Origin: Flaveria trinervia
Taxonomy: Eukaryota > Streptophyta > Magnoliopsida > Asterales > Asteraceae
Direction: 5' to 3'
Assembly (NCBI GenBank): GCA_025506515.1
Contig: JACCIX010000989.1
Span: forward strand, 1-64,000
Length of the DNA: 64,000 bases
The notes beneath the pieces are model-generated. The model was given only the letters and a program-made list of their open reading frames with translations. It was not told the origin of the DNA and did no database searches. This document shows, piece by piece, positions 11,852 through 23,414 of the stretch. Positions within the stretch are counted from its first letter, which is position 1. Each line of letters starts with the position of its first letter. The position numbers were made by a program, and so were the translations under genes.

Positions 11852-14690
11852 ATGACCACTCCCTCAATGATCCTCACAATACTGGTTCCTCAACCAAGCC
11901 TCCTATGCTGGTTAGGAATGAGTATAACATATGGCAAAGACGTATGCTCCATCACCTGTCTGTTAACAGTGCAGGGTGTTGGACATCAGTGGTACATGGT
12001 CCACACAAGCCTATGGTGAATAACCCGGAAACCAATCAAATGGTCCGAAGAGGAGGGAGCAATATTCAGATGAGGATAAAAAGTTGCTTGAGATTGATGC
12101 AAAAGCCCATGGAATTCTGGCCATGGCTTTGCCCAATGAAATCTATTCTGGGCTAATGCATCATGAAACTGCCCATGACCTCTGGATTGCTTTGAAAGAA
12201 CAATTTGGAGGAACAGATGAGGTCTTGGCAAATAATAGAGAATTCTTGCCCAACAATATGAGACATTCTCTCATAGAAAGGGCGAGACACTGACTCAACA
12301 ATATGAGCGGTTTTTCTTGTTTGATCTCTGAACTAAAAATGGTCAAACTTGAATACACCAATATTCAGATGAATAACAGATTTCTGAGATCACTGCCTGA
12401 GAGATGGGACACATATACTATTGTCCTACGCTCCAGTGCAAGTTTGGACAAACTATCTCTCACCCAACTCCATGGGAAATTGCTCACTTTTGAGAGAGAG
12501 AGAGAATAGAAAGAAGAGAAAGCTGTCTTCATCTGGAAAGCTCACTGAAGACTTTATTCAAGGCAACACTGCCTTGGTGGGTCACGAGTCAGAATATGCT
12601 TCATCTGAATGCCAGTATGATGAGCATATTAATTTCTCTTCGAGCACTTCTAACTCTGCATTTGTAAGTGTTGATGGTCAGTTCACTGGATGTAATAATG
12701 ACAATTTATGTTTCATTATGGATGATCTCAAGGGGATTGCAGATGATGACTTAGAAGAGATGGATATTTTGAGCCAAATGGCCTTGATAAATATCAGATC
12801 TCAGAAGTTCTACAAAAGAACTGGAAGAAAATTCCCAGGACTCTCTGGAAAAACCAAAGTTGGCTTTTGACAAGAGCAAGTTGAGGTGTCACAAATGCCA
12901 ACGGCTTGGACACTTTGCAAGAGAGTGTAGATCAACTGGATCAAACTCTACTGCACCCTTTGTGACTTTTCCTGGCAACAGTCAAAAAACAGAGGGCAAC
13001 ATCCTGTCACATCTAGTCTCATCCTCAACAACAATCTCGGCATATTTTCTCCTCAGGGTCAAATGCCATATCAGTACCCTTGTTATTACATGCCACAGTC
13101 AAACCAAGTTCAAGTTCCTATGACACCACAACCTCATGCATTACCAGAACCTCAGCCTTCCCTATCTCATCAACAACCTTCATCTCAACAACACAGCTTC
13201 TTCACCCCAGGATGTTGTTGACTGGAGCAGTTTACCAGATGACTTGTCTGGTCATGATCAACTGTTCTCAGGTGCTAGTCAACATGGTGGTGACAGTCCC
13301 TTTGGGAATCTAGCTCTTATGGCTTTGGAGTCTGCTGATACTTCATCCTCCAATGCCTCTACACCTCAGGTATCACAGGTATCCTCTGAGGCAAAAGCCC
13401 AATTATGTTCTGAACAATGCATAGCAGCATTTGCTTCCATTAGAGAAGCAAATGTAGCTTTAATTAATAGAACTGAGCTAGAACAAATAATTTCCAAAAA
13501 ACAAAGCTGAGTTTGAGTTTGTGCTCAAAGATAAAAATGATGAGGTTTATAAACTGAATTGCAAATAATTGATGATAAGGTTAGAGAAGATGTACTTCTA
13601 GAGAAGTACAAAGATCTCAAGGAAACCCTTGCAGTTACCCAGGTCGAGTGTGATAGATGGGTACAATCATGCAAAGGTTTTGAAATGCTTCTTAGTAAGC
13701 AATCTGCTTCAAATGTGAAGTTTGGAATTGGTTACAATCACACTGCTCCACCTACAGATTTTACCCCAAGAGCAGAGGTAGAATCTGATGGTGAGAGTGA
13801 TAACCAATCCATCAAGTCATGTGATCTACCTTCTGATACAGCACAATCAGAAGTAGCAGTCAGATCAAGTCCTCTTTGAACCTATCAGCTGATGTTGATG
13901 GTCCAAATGCTGACATTCACATGATCAATAAGTTGATCAACTCAGGAGTCAATCCTGAAGGTCCTGAAAGGACTGGAGAGCAGGATTCAACTCCTGAAGT
14001 TCAAACTTCAACTGCTGTCAGTACTGAAGAGAAGAAAACTGGCAGTAGAAAGAGTTTGAAGACTACTAAAGATGCTGTCAAGAAAGCAACCAATGCTTCC
14101 AAAGCATTGAAGAACAAGTCTTCACCATCTTTAGTTGATGATCAACCTAAGATGAAGAAGAAACCATGTGAAGTAGGTTTGTTCAATCATCTTACAGATG
14201 ATTGTTGGTACAAAAGAGGTTCCAAACTCAAACAAAAGAAGAAGAAATTAATGAGAAAATGGTTAAAAATGAAAATGAGTTTGAGACCACATTTGTATCA
14301 GCAACATCAAATCCTGTAACCCTTAAGTCCTTAAAGCAATTCAAAAAGGAAGGAGGAGTTAAACAGGTGACAGCTGAGGGTGCTCAAAAGAAGAAGGTGC
14401 AACATAGGACCTTATCTAACTCCACTAGCAATGTGTCTGATGAGCTGAAAGCTTTATCACAAAATCAGACACAGCTGGTGATGATGGTACAACATCTGTG
14501 GGGTAGAGTTAACCAACTAGATTCTCCTATGTTGAAACCACAGAAAAGGAGTCTAAGCCAAAGGACTCCTCTTCTGCACCATCTTCTTCCTCTCAGGCTG
14601 TTGTTAAAATAAACATGCTAGTTTACCATCTATTGATGAGACCAGGCCCAAAACCAAAAAGGTTTGGGTCTCTAAAAAACTGATTGTTTA
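11852..14690 (+). pseudogene. gag: A3 gag
   Basis: ATG 11852 follows the PBS and leader and begins MTTPS, as in A4. Capsid core (LLEIDAKAHGI-type) near 12084, the LPERWDTYTIVLRSSASL helix region near 12390, acidic linker near 12720. First knuckle CHKCQRLGHFAREC is at 12887-12928, a Gln/Pro-rich part near 13000-13200, and a long charged probable coiled coil (13400-13700). The second knuckle near 14166 lost its second Cys through an in-frame 3-base deletion (CEV-GLFNHL). Frames change near 11900, 12060, 12490, 12860, 13500, 13880 and 14320. The VWVSK-type C-terminus is at about 14664-14679, but the gag stop seen in A4 has been lost by a small deletion. Confidence 0.86.
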
Positions 14691-14700
14691 TTATTGCAGG
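14681..14700 (+). promoter_or_regulatory. Acceptor-like pyrimidine tract and CAG|G at gag-pol boundary (A3)
   Basis: tgattgtttattattgcagg lies between the gag C-terminus and the protease frame. It has the form of a plant 3' splice site (T-rich tract, YAG, then G). The same arrangement occurs in A2, A4 and both family B copies. Function is inferred only. Confidence 0.45.
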
Positions 14701-17700
14701 GTTCTTCAACATGCCAAAGTAGCATCTGGTATGTAGACAGTGGGGGATCTATGCACATGACTGGGAACATCTCTCTTCTTCATGACTACTCTCAAGGAAA
14801 GAAGGATTGGTCTCTTTGGCAATGATGCTAGGGGTACATCATCGGTAAGGGCTTTGTCTCCAATGGAGAAATCAAATTGATGATGTTAATCATGTGGAAA
14901 ATCTCAAGTACAACCCTTGAGTGTCAGTCAAATGTGTGATAAAGGCCATGTTGCCCTTTTCACAAGTCAAAACTGTAGGGATTCTGTCATCCAAAGTTTT
15001 GCCCTTGATTGACAAGGTGTTGGATGATCACACTCTCCTGAAAGCCAACAGGACAGGAAGAGTGTATGCCTTAGATCTCTCTAAGAAGATAGATCTCAAA
15101 GGTAATCCTTGCCTATTTTCCAAAGCCTCTTCTCAAGAATCTAAACTGTGGCACAGGAGGCTTGGTCATGTTAATCTTAAAAACATGATCAGCTTAGCCA
15201 CAAGAGTTTAGTCAGAGGCTTACCAATAAAGGAGTTCCACTGTGATGGAAAACTTGCACTGCTTGTTTAAAAGGAAAAACGCACAAGGTCTCATTTCCTC
15301 CTATTGAAGTGTCCAAGTCCACTGCCTGCTTGCAATTACTGCATATGGATCTATTTGGTCCTGTGAGAGTAATGAGCATGGCAAAGAAGAAATACTATCT
15401 GGTAATTGTGGATGATTACTCCAGATTTGTATGGACTTTCTTCCTACATTCAAAGGATGAGGCTGCTCAGAAGATTATCCACTTTGTGCTGTACATTGAG
15501 AAGCAGTATTCCCTTCCAGTCAAGTGTATTAGGAGTGATAATGGAACTGAGTTCAGAAATCATACACTTGATGATTTCTATCTCTCAAAGGGAATCAAAA
15601 GGCAGTTTAGCTTCCAAGGACTCCAGAACAAAATGGAGTAGTGGAGAGAAAGAACAGGACTCTCATTGAAGCTGCAAGGTCCATGCTGGCTGACTCAGGT
15701 TTGCCATTGACCTTTGGGCCGAAGCTGTCAACACAGCTTGTTATGTGCAAAATAGAGTTTTAGTAAATCAGGTTGATGAAGACTCCATATGAAGTTCTCC
15801 ATCATTTGGCTCCTCTGATTTCATTTTTCAAAGCATTTGGGTGTCCCTGTTTTATTCTCAACACAAAGGATCAACTCCACAAATTTGATCCTAAGGTGGA
15901 TGCAGGATACTTTGTGGTATTCATCTACTTGCAAAGCATACAGAGTCTTCAACTGCAGAACAAAGTGGTTGAAACTCTACATGTTAAGTTTAATGAATCT
16001 CCAAAGGACAAGATTCCACAAAGTCCTGTGGAGTTATTGATTTGGACATACTGCAATATGTTCCCTATCAAACCTTGCTGTTGCTCCTGTCAACAGTTCA
16101 CCACCTGGTGGTACTGCTGATGATGATGATGATTGCAGTACTCACCTCTTCAGGTTTAGTGATCAACTGCCTGATTCAACTAGACCTGATGTTCCTGTAG
16201 CGCCAGTAGCACCATCCACAACAAATGCTGATGAGATTTCTTCGAATTCAACTTCCTTTGAATTACCATCCACTGATTGTTTCAAGGAAATGATTCACCA
16301 TCACCATCTGTGCTGCTGAACCGGCTACAAACACTTGCACAGATCTCATTGTGTATCAAGATCTGAAGAATCACCCTATGTCTCAAATCATTGGTGATAT
16401 CACTCTGGGAGTATCAACAAGAAGTCAATTGTCAAATTTCTGCTTCTATGCTCTCTTCATCAGTCAGCAAGAGCCAAAGAATTATCACATTGCTTTAAAG
16501 GACAATGGATGGGTTGATGCCATGCAGCTTGAGCTTCTTCAGTTCAAGAAACAGCAAGTGTGGGAACTGGTTCCTCTACCTCCAGGTAAGTGTGCAATAG
16601 GCACTAAATGGGTGTTTAGGAACAAAACTGATGAAATGGGCTTATTGTTAAGAACAAGGCCAGACTGGTTGTTCAGGGGTTTGCACAAGAAGAAGGTATT
16701 GATTATGATGAAACCTTTGCCCCTGTAGCCAGACTGGAAGCAATTCGATTGTTTTTAGCTTATGCTGCTTATCAAAAACTTAAAGTCTTTCAAATGGATG
16801 TCAAAAGTGCATTTTTGTATGGAAAAGTTAAAGAAGAGGTTTATGTATGTCAACCTCCAGGCTTTGAGGACAATAAACATCCTAATTGGGTGTATACGCT
16901 TGATAAAGCTCTTTATGGGTTAAAACAAGCTCCAAGAGCCTGGGTAGACATTGTCAAACTTTCTTCTGAAAACAATTTCACTAGAGGCTCCATTGACAAG
17001 ACTTTATTTATTAAGAAAGCTGGGCAGCATAATCTACTTGTTCAAATTTATGTAGATGACTCATTTTTGCATCCTCTGATCCAAAGTTGTGTGATGCCTT
17101 TACAAAGTTGATGCAACAGAAGTTTGAAATGAGTGCCATGGGAGAATTACAGTTCTTTCTGGGGTTGCAAATCAAACAAAAGGATGATGGAATTTTTATT
17201 CATCAATCCAAATATACAAAGACCTTTTGCAAAAGTTTGATTTACAAACTGTAAGCCCTGTTCTACTCCCATGAGCAGCACCACACAACTGGATTCAGAT
17301 CAGAAAGGTAAAGTGGTTGATGAAACACTTTACAGATGTATGATTGGGTCCTTGATGTATTTAACAGCTTCTAGACCAGATATTATGTTTGCTACATGTG
17401 TTTGTGCTAGATTTCAGGCTGCACCTAAAGAGTCTCATCTGATTGCAGTCAAAGGATCTTTAGTATCTGCAAGGCACTCCATCTCTAGGTTTATGGTATT
17501 CTACCAGACATTCTGGTAAATTAGTTGCTTTTTCTGACAGTGACTATGCAGGGGTCTAAGTTGACCAGGAAATCAACTTCTGGTGGATGTCAATTCCTAG
17601 GCAACTGCTTGATTTCTTGGCAGAGCAAGAAACAGACCTCAGTTGCTACATCCACTGCGGAAGCTGAGTACATTGCTGCTGCAAGCTGTACATCTCAGGT

Positions 17701-17980
17701 ACTCTGGCTTCAAAACCAACTTTTGGATTATGGCATTACAGAGACTAGACTCCATTGTAATGGATAGTGCTTCAGCTCTTTGCATTGTCAAAAATCCAGT
17801 CCAGCACTCTAGACCAAACATATAGAGATCAGACATCATTTTATAAGGGATTGTTTTGAAAAAGGTCTGATTGATCCTAAGTTTGTGCCTAGTGCTGATG
17901 AGCTTGCAGACATTTTTACTAAGCCTTTGGATAGTTCAACTTTCCAAAACCTGGTGTTAAGGCTTGGTATGCTGCAGTAG
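14700..17980 (+). pseudogene. pol: A3 pol: PR, IN, RT, RNase H
   Basis: Protease D-S-G at 14736-14744 with HMTG after it; GAG-pre-integrase 14921-15211 with the LWHRRLGHVNLKNM zinc-binding His pair at about 15147-15188 and the C..C pair near 15255. Integrase catalytic region 15309-15800: MDLFGP, SDNGTEF (15533-15553), then the VERKN segment carrying the last Glu near 15640. RT runs 16500-17140 with WELVPLPPGKCAIGTKWVF and Y-V-D-D at 17049-17060. RNase H 17271-17930 ends with ELADIFTKPLD. The stop TAG is at 17978-17980, slightly early relative to A4 because one base is missing. At least eight frameshifts. Confidence 0.9.
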
Positions 17981-18736
17981 AATAGGTGACAACTACTGAT
18001 GATCTCAGTAATCATACTGATGATCATGAGTGCCTGTCACATATAAGTACTGATGAGCTCTTTAACCTCAGTAGTTTTTATAACTACTGAAGGCTAAAAG
18101 TTCTCACAAGTACTGCAGTACTTCATCTGCTCTAAACTACTGAGTAGTTACAACTACTGATGCAGTCATCACTACTGATAACAGTAAAAACAGATAAGTA
18201 CTGATGTCCTATGAAACAACTGAAATCAGCCATAAAGACTGATGAATGTGTTGAGGATAGTTTGAAACAGCTGAAAAGCTAAGAATTGACGAAAACAGCT
18301 GAAGAGAACTTTCTCTTCAGTCGTTTGTACAACTGCTGTTTCATCTTAAACAACTGAAGCAAAACCACGTCTTCAGTAGTTTTTATAACTACTGATGACA
18401 ATACCAAGTCTTCAGTGTTACAACAGCTGATGACAAAACCACTGTCTTCAGTAGTTTCATAACTACTGATGACAAACACCATGTCCTCAGTTGTTTCAAT
18501 CATCTGAAGTCAAAACCACGGTCTTCAGTAGTTTTCTAAACTACTGATGCCTAACACCACGACTTCAGCTGTTTCAACGTCTGAAAGGATAATACCATGT
18601 CAACGGTCGGTTTTAAAACAACTGATGACTAACACCACATCCTTCAGTCGTTTCCTCACCCGTACCCTATAAATACCCTTAACTGAGCTCTCCATGCATC
18701 ATCTTCTTCAAACCTAACGTTCTCTCCAAAATTTCC
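17981..18736 (+). promoter_or_regulatory. A3 pol-to-env spacer with LTR-like repeat motifs
   Basis: 756 bp without coding potential. It repeats CTGATG, CTGAAG and CTTCAGT(AGT) in both orientations, the same short motifs that fill U3 of the family's LTR. A small hairpin sits at 18299-18320 (9-nt arms ctgaagaga / tctcttcag). It ends with a TATA box and pyrimidine-rich leader before the env-like ATG. Confidence 0.7.
18667..18675 (+). promoter_or_regulatory. Candidate internal TATA box upstream of A3 env-like region
   Basis: ctataaata, 62 bases before the env-like ATG at 18737, followed by a C/T-rich leader (atcttcttca...tctctcc). Distance and leader resemble plant Pol II core promoters. The same box is at 45395-45403 in A4. 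Confidence 0.5.
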
Positions 18737-21700
18737 ATGGCGTCTATGCTAATATAAACCGCGACACAACTGTGTTGCCTAACTCACAAAATCGCGATCT
18801 GGACTAAGTTCGATGCTGCTATCGATCTTATGGTTCAGTCCCCATACAACAAGGCATTCCTTCTGAACCCCGTTTTACATGCCGAATCCTTGAACCAATT
18901 TTGGATGAACATTACTGTTACAACTGAGGAGAGCAACACACAATCCCTCCGGTCAGTCGTCAACAACAACGAAGTAGTGATTACTCTGCAACAATCCGCA
19001 AATTCTTCAACTGAGTGATGCTACCTTCCTGCTGGATATCCGAAGGGCCCTAGATCTATCATTTGCTCGGCATGGATATCAAGGTGATCTCAGTGCCACC
19101 ACCATCATGAAGAAAACACTTAATGACGCTGAGCGCCTGATTTTTCATATGGTCAATGTATGTTTGGCCCCTAAGACATCGTCTTGGGATCAAATGTCCA
19201 CCAAATGGCAGCAGGTATTGTATTCTATCCTTGAGCAACAACCACTGAATTTTTCAGAATTAATATTTTCAGAGCTCAAGATATGGCTCAAAAACTAATG
19301 CCAACCGTTGGATACTCTATCCACGGTTCATAATGGCCATATAATAGACCAGCTTAATGCTGAGGGACTTGTTGGCTTGGGAGTCCCTGCTACGGCTGTT
19401 TTGCCAGAAGTATACTCCCGGCACAACTCTGACCGGACACTCAAACTGGCTGCCAAGCTGCGAAAACCCACGCAGCTGGAACCCACAGCCACCACCTCCA
19501 AATCCCATGTCCCCACCAAACCCACCACAAAATAAACCCAAAATGGCTACTCAGGGAATTGAGTCCCCTGAGGATGCTCCTGCACCACAAACGCAGGTTA
19601 TATCCATAGTCCGAACCCCATAGTGGATACAATGACTCCTCCAGCCACAGCCGCTCAGGCTTCCTCTCAACAGGAGCCTACAGCAACCCAGGGGCACCTA
19701 CTTATCTGGGATCTTCTCACTTGAGGAGATTGCCATTGAAGAGCACCATCCACCCAGGTGCACACTGCTTCTACCTCCTTACCCCAAACAACCGCCCCTC
19801 ACAGCCCAACTTTAATAGGTGCACAAGTGCTGACTCAATTGCACTCCTCACCCCCTCCCCAGAAACCACTTATACTGGGAATTCCTCTACAATTGAGGGG
19901 GAGGAACACAGTGCACCTGAGAACCCACAACACAGGGGGTTTCCCAATTCCTTCTCCTCGTGTAGACAAGGAGCTTAGAAGATCTAGTGAGGCTGCCACC
20001 CCTCTGACTCAGCACATGACCAGAGTGAGGCTGGTACATTGCTAAGACCTCCCTAGAGGCAACAGCTGATGAGGGACATTGTCCTGAGGCTGGAAGTCCC
20101 CAGTACCAAGCACAAGGGGCACATGCACCAACTGGTCTACACCCAGTGCATGTCCATCCTGCTCTAAGCAGGAGGTCAGGGATTCAGTATCAACTGATGA
20201 TGACCTGAGCTTCTTCTTCGATGTAGTTGCTCAAAACACCATTCTAGAGGATGAGGTTAGCAGACTCAAAGAGCTGCTGGCCAAGATGTCTCAGGATGCA
20301 AGTCCATCTGCCACCTTATACACCCCAGATGGCACCTTCCCTTGAAGGTTTCCCAAAACACAGAGCCACCCCAAACTCAACCACCTGCCTCTGCTTCAGG
20401 CCCTACTTTCAGGAACAGAACCCTCCTGAGCAAATAGGTGCTATACTCCAAAATTCCCTCCCTCTCATCACCCCATAATCACTGATATAGTGATCAAAGC
20501 CTTGATGAGAGGCTTTCCTCAACATTACAGCCCTGGTTGATGCTGCTGTCCACAAGACTCTTTCTGCGGTACCAAACCCTTCCTCCAAGCAACCAAAAAG
20601 GGGGAGAGTACTGCAGTGAAAGAAAGAAAGAGGAAGAAAAGATCTGAGAAGAGGAGGACAAGAAAAGCAACCTCTGCTCACGTACAAGCGAAAGAGAAGT
20701 GCTGATGATCACACTGCTGAAGAAAAACCCTTGGAGGAGCTGGTCAAGAAGGACACCACACACAGCCGCTCCATGGATAAAATAATTGAACAACTATTCA
20801 GGCAGGGGTTTGACACAGCCACACTGGATAGTGAGATCAGAAGGTTAGAGGTACAAGAGATACAAACCCGATGGGCAGGGTATGATGCTCTTGAGAAAGA
20901 GAGGTGGAAATAATGATCCGCTTATTCAAAATACTTGGGAAGATCATTAATGGAGATCCGCGCATGGTCCAGGGACAGCATTCTGGCTATAGCCACCAGA
21001 ATCTGTCTGTCTGAGCAATTCAACAAAGGGATCATTGTGGAAGCCCTTGATGAGGCTGGGGCTGGCAAAAGGTTAGAGATGGCTAAACTCACAAAAGCAA
21101 AATTAACTACAAGGATGCTAGATCAACCTTCCCTTCCACCCACTCAAACAGATCCTATCCCTCAAATCCCAACAACCTCTAAGCCCAAATCCAAACATCC
21201 TCTCTCTTCAAAACCAATCCTTCACCAACCCAACCATCATCCAGTGATGTACCCCGAAGGAGGAGAAGGTGCTGAGGATGGAAGAAGAAGAAGAAGAAGA
21301 GGATGAAGATGATAGTCTGCCACTCTCTGCTGTTCTGAAGCTACCAAAACCCAGAGTCAATCCATGATCACACCTGACTCTCAAAGGGAAATGGTCAGAA
21401 TCAAGATAGAAGAAGAAGAACAGCAGAAAGAAACAGCACGATGAGCAACTGGAAGATGGTTGACAAGGAATTTCCTCAGTCATCATCTATTCAAGCCATG
21501 AAAGGGCATGCTCAAAGGCTGTACACTCTCAGCACACCTTTCAGTATCAGAAGGAGAGAGTGAGAGTATGGCCAGACCCCAGGGTGAGTTCTAGAATCCA
21601 TAAAAGAACTATTCCACATAGATACAACGGCCAAGTACGAAAAACAATAGAATCGACCATCATGTTGGCCGTTGTAGTCTCACCTGGGAAATCATTGATG

Positions 21701-22196
21701 AATTCAAGAAAGCTCACCAAGAAAAGAGACACCTCAAGCCTTACTAGAAAACAAGAGATTAAGAAGGGGTTGTTATACAAAAAGCTTGAAGACATCCAAA
21801 AGAATGAGCTCCGTTACTCTTGAAGGCAACCATCCTGATGAATTTGTATATAGGGAGGAACTACGGTGGAGCTGAAAAATGGCAGGACCATGAAGTACTT
21901 ATCAGAGTACTATGGTCCAGAGTTCTTCTTCGAAGGAGGAGCTGAAGAACTCTCTCAAGAGGAACAAATTGTTCTCCTTGAGGCCTATGTTCGTGAGTCA
22001 TACAGACTCATTATGGGGAAGTTGAATCTCATGAATGGGATAACAACTCTGTGTCCTGTTCCCCAAAACAGAGTTCCCATTCATACTCGCCAAACAAATA
22101 TTTGAGTTCTTCCCAGGCCGGAGCGTACATGGGTCATCTTCTCTACTGATCAAGAAGGAAAAAGACCAACATTTTGCCATCAATAAGTGGGAGTAA
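18737..22196 (+). pseudogene. A3 env-like region (Sirevirus extra coding region after pol)
   Basis: Starts MASM at 18737. The N-terminal third (to about 19300) is a globular domain (FDAAIDLMVQS, LNPVLHAESLNQFWMN, ERLIFHMVNVCLAPKTSSWD) like the plant retrotransposon domain often found fused to such elements. Next is a Pro/Thr-rich segment (19440-20000), then a basic and charged, probably coiled-coil part (20590-20910: KIIEQLFRQGFDTATLD, EIRRLEVQEIQ). After that come a Pro-rich stretch (21121-21240), a GAA microsatellite (21281-21303) and a C-terminal part with EYYGPEFFFEGGAEELSQEE near 21910. TAA at 22194-22196. I see no convincing signal peptide or membrane segment. Sireviruses are known for env-like genes here; their role is unproven. 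Multiple frameshifts. Confidence 0.75.
21281..21303 (+). repeat. GAA microsatellite within A3 env-like region
   Basis: About seven GAA repeats encode an acidic or basic run depending on frame. The homologous A4 stretch (about 48051-48075) is interrupted, so the array has expanded in A3. Confidence 0.8.
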
Positions 22197-22224
22197 AATA
22201 AGTTAGAGGTTTTGGCTGCATTGG

Positions 22225-22237
22225 TTCAGGGGGAGTT
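22225..22237 (+). other. A3 polypurine tract
   Basis: ttcagggggagtt immediately precedes the 3' LTR. This is the plus-strand priming site and is identical in A4. Confidence 0.9.
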
Positions 22238-23124
22238 TGTTGGACCAAAAGAACCATGAGCCAAGATCAGAAAACCTAGTCCCACACGGTATCACAACAA
22301 CTGCTGAAAGCTCATCAGTAGTTTGACAAGTGATGAAGACGCTTCAACAGCTGAAGATCAAGTGCTGAAGACCTTAACAGCTGAAGAACCAAAGTGCTGA
22401 AGTACAACAGCTGAAGAACACAAGTGCTGAAGCTGAAAGACCAAAGTACTGAAGAACAACAGCCGAAGAGTTCACAAGTGGTGAAGATCAACGACTGATG
22501 TACAAAGTCTGAAGACAAAGACTGAAGACATCAGCTGATGATAACTACTGAAGTCATCAGCTGATGAAACACCTGAAGGTCAAAGTCTGAAGATCAAGTA
22601 CTGAAGCCTCAGTAGTTTGTCACAACTGCTGAAGAGTACTTCTTCAGTAGTTGTGATATCAGTAGTTTTATTTTCTTTGTTCAGTAGTTTTGTAAAACGA
22701 CTGAAGAGCTGTTCTTCAGCGTTGTAGTTTCAGTAGTTTTATATTTTGTACTTAACTTGCTGATATGTTCTCAGTAGTTGTGAACATTTCAGTAGTTGTT
22801 AAGATTTAGTTATTTCTGTATTGGATCTGCCAGTTGTCACTTTCCGTGATAACAGCAGTGACTGTTGCACTCTATATAAGGAGTGACAACCTATTGTAAT
22901 CATTGAGCGAAATGAGCAATTGATGGAATGATTGATTGATTCGATTAGAAATATTCTACATTTATAAACATTCCTAGAAATCAGAAATTCATATTCTCTC
23001 CCTATAACCGTATGCGATCTTAATGCTCACAATATAGTTAGCTTGCTACAATTTGTCTAATTCGTGTTTATATTCCGCTGCTTTACATTCTGATACATCA
23101 AACTTATGATCACTGATCCTGTCA
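22238..23124 (+). repeat. A3 3' LTR
   Basis: 887 bp, TGTTGGACC...CCTGTCA. The TATA box is complete here (tatataag 22873-22880). Compared with the 5' LTR the visible differences are mainly short gaps (for example ctctaagtcc against ctagtccc, and the hairpin arm lost one T near 22720). Confidence 0.92.
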
Positions 23125-23131
23125 TAAAACC
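23125..23131. repeat. Right target-site duplication of A3 (taaaacc)
   Basis: Matches taacc at 10732-10736 with two additional A. The following agcatcggg continues the A2 gag exactly where the left side stopped. Confidence 0.7.
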
Positions 23132-23188
23132 AGCATCGGGAGACTTGTTGAGGAACAGTATTGTGAGGATCTTTGAAGGAGTAGTCAT
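23132..23188 (-). pseudogene. gag: A2 gag, first codons
   Basis: Minus-strand ATG at 23188 begins MTTPS and runs to the A3 insertion point. The codons before the break and those resuming at 10731 join into the family A gag N-terminus, which proves that these two blocks 12.4 kb apart are one gene. Confidence 0.85.
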
Positions 23189-23397
23189 TTTAGGTCCAAA
23201 TACAATTAATCAAACTTTTAAAAGATTTTACACAGACCACAACAGACTCAATGAAAACCAAGAATAAATCTAGGATGAATACCAAAAAACACTGAAAATT
23301 CAATCTCTATAACCGTTCTTGCAAAAATGCTAATTCAATCAAAGTTGGATCTTGGATAGCAGTTTCAATGATCAATTGTAGATCGATCAATGATGAA

Positions 23398-23412
23398 CCA
23401 GCTCTGATACCA
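23398..23412 (-). other. A2 primer-binding site
   Basis: Minus strand TGGTATCAGAGCTGG, two bases from the LTR edge; initiator tRNA-Met type. Confidence 0.92.
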
Positions 23413-23414
23413 TT

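Larger units (their letters stand above)
10737..23124 (+). mobile_element. A3: complete-length family A Sirevirus-like Copia element
   Basis: 12,388 bp with two LTRs (883 and 887 bp), PBS, gag, pol, post-pol spacer, env-like region and polypurine tract, inserted in opposite orientation in the A2 gag near codon 20. The two LTRs differ largely by one- to three-base gaps, few by substitution, so the insertion is recent or the sequence carries indel errors. All long genes are frame-broken as written. Confidence 0.92.

Noticed and set aside
12887..12928. CCHC zinc finger as a host RNA-binding protein
   Set aside because: Embedded in a gag with capsid core upstream and protease downstream, and repeated in four elements.
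20731..20913. Independent small gene (MEELVKKDTTHSRS...)
   Set aside because: It is the middle of the A3 env-like region, colinear with A4 near 47500.
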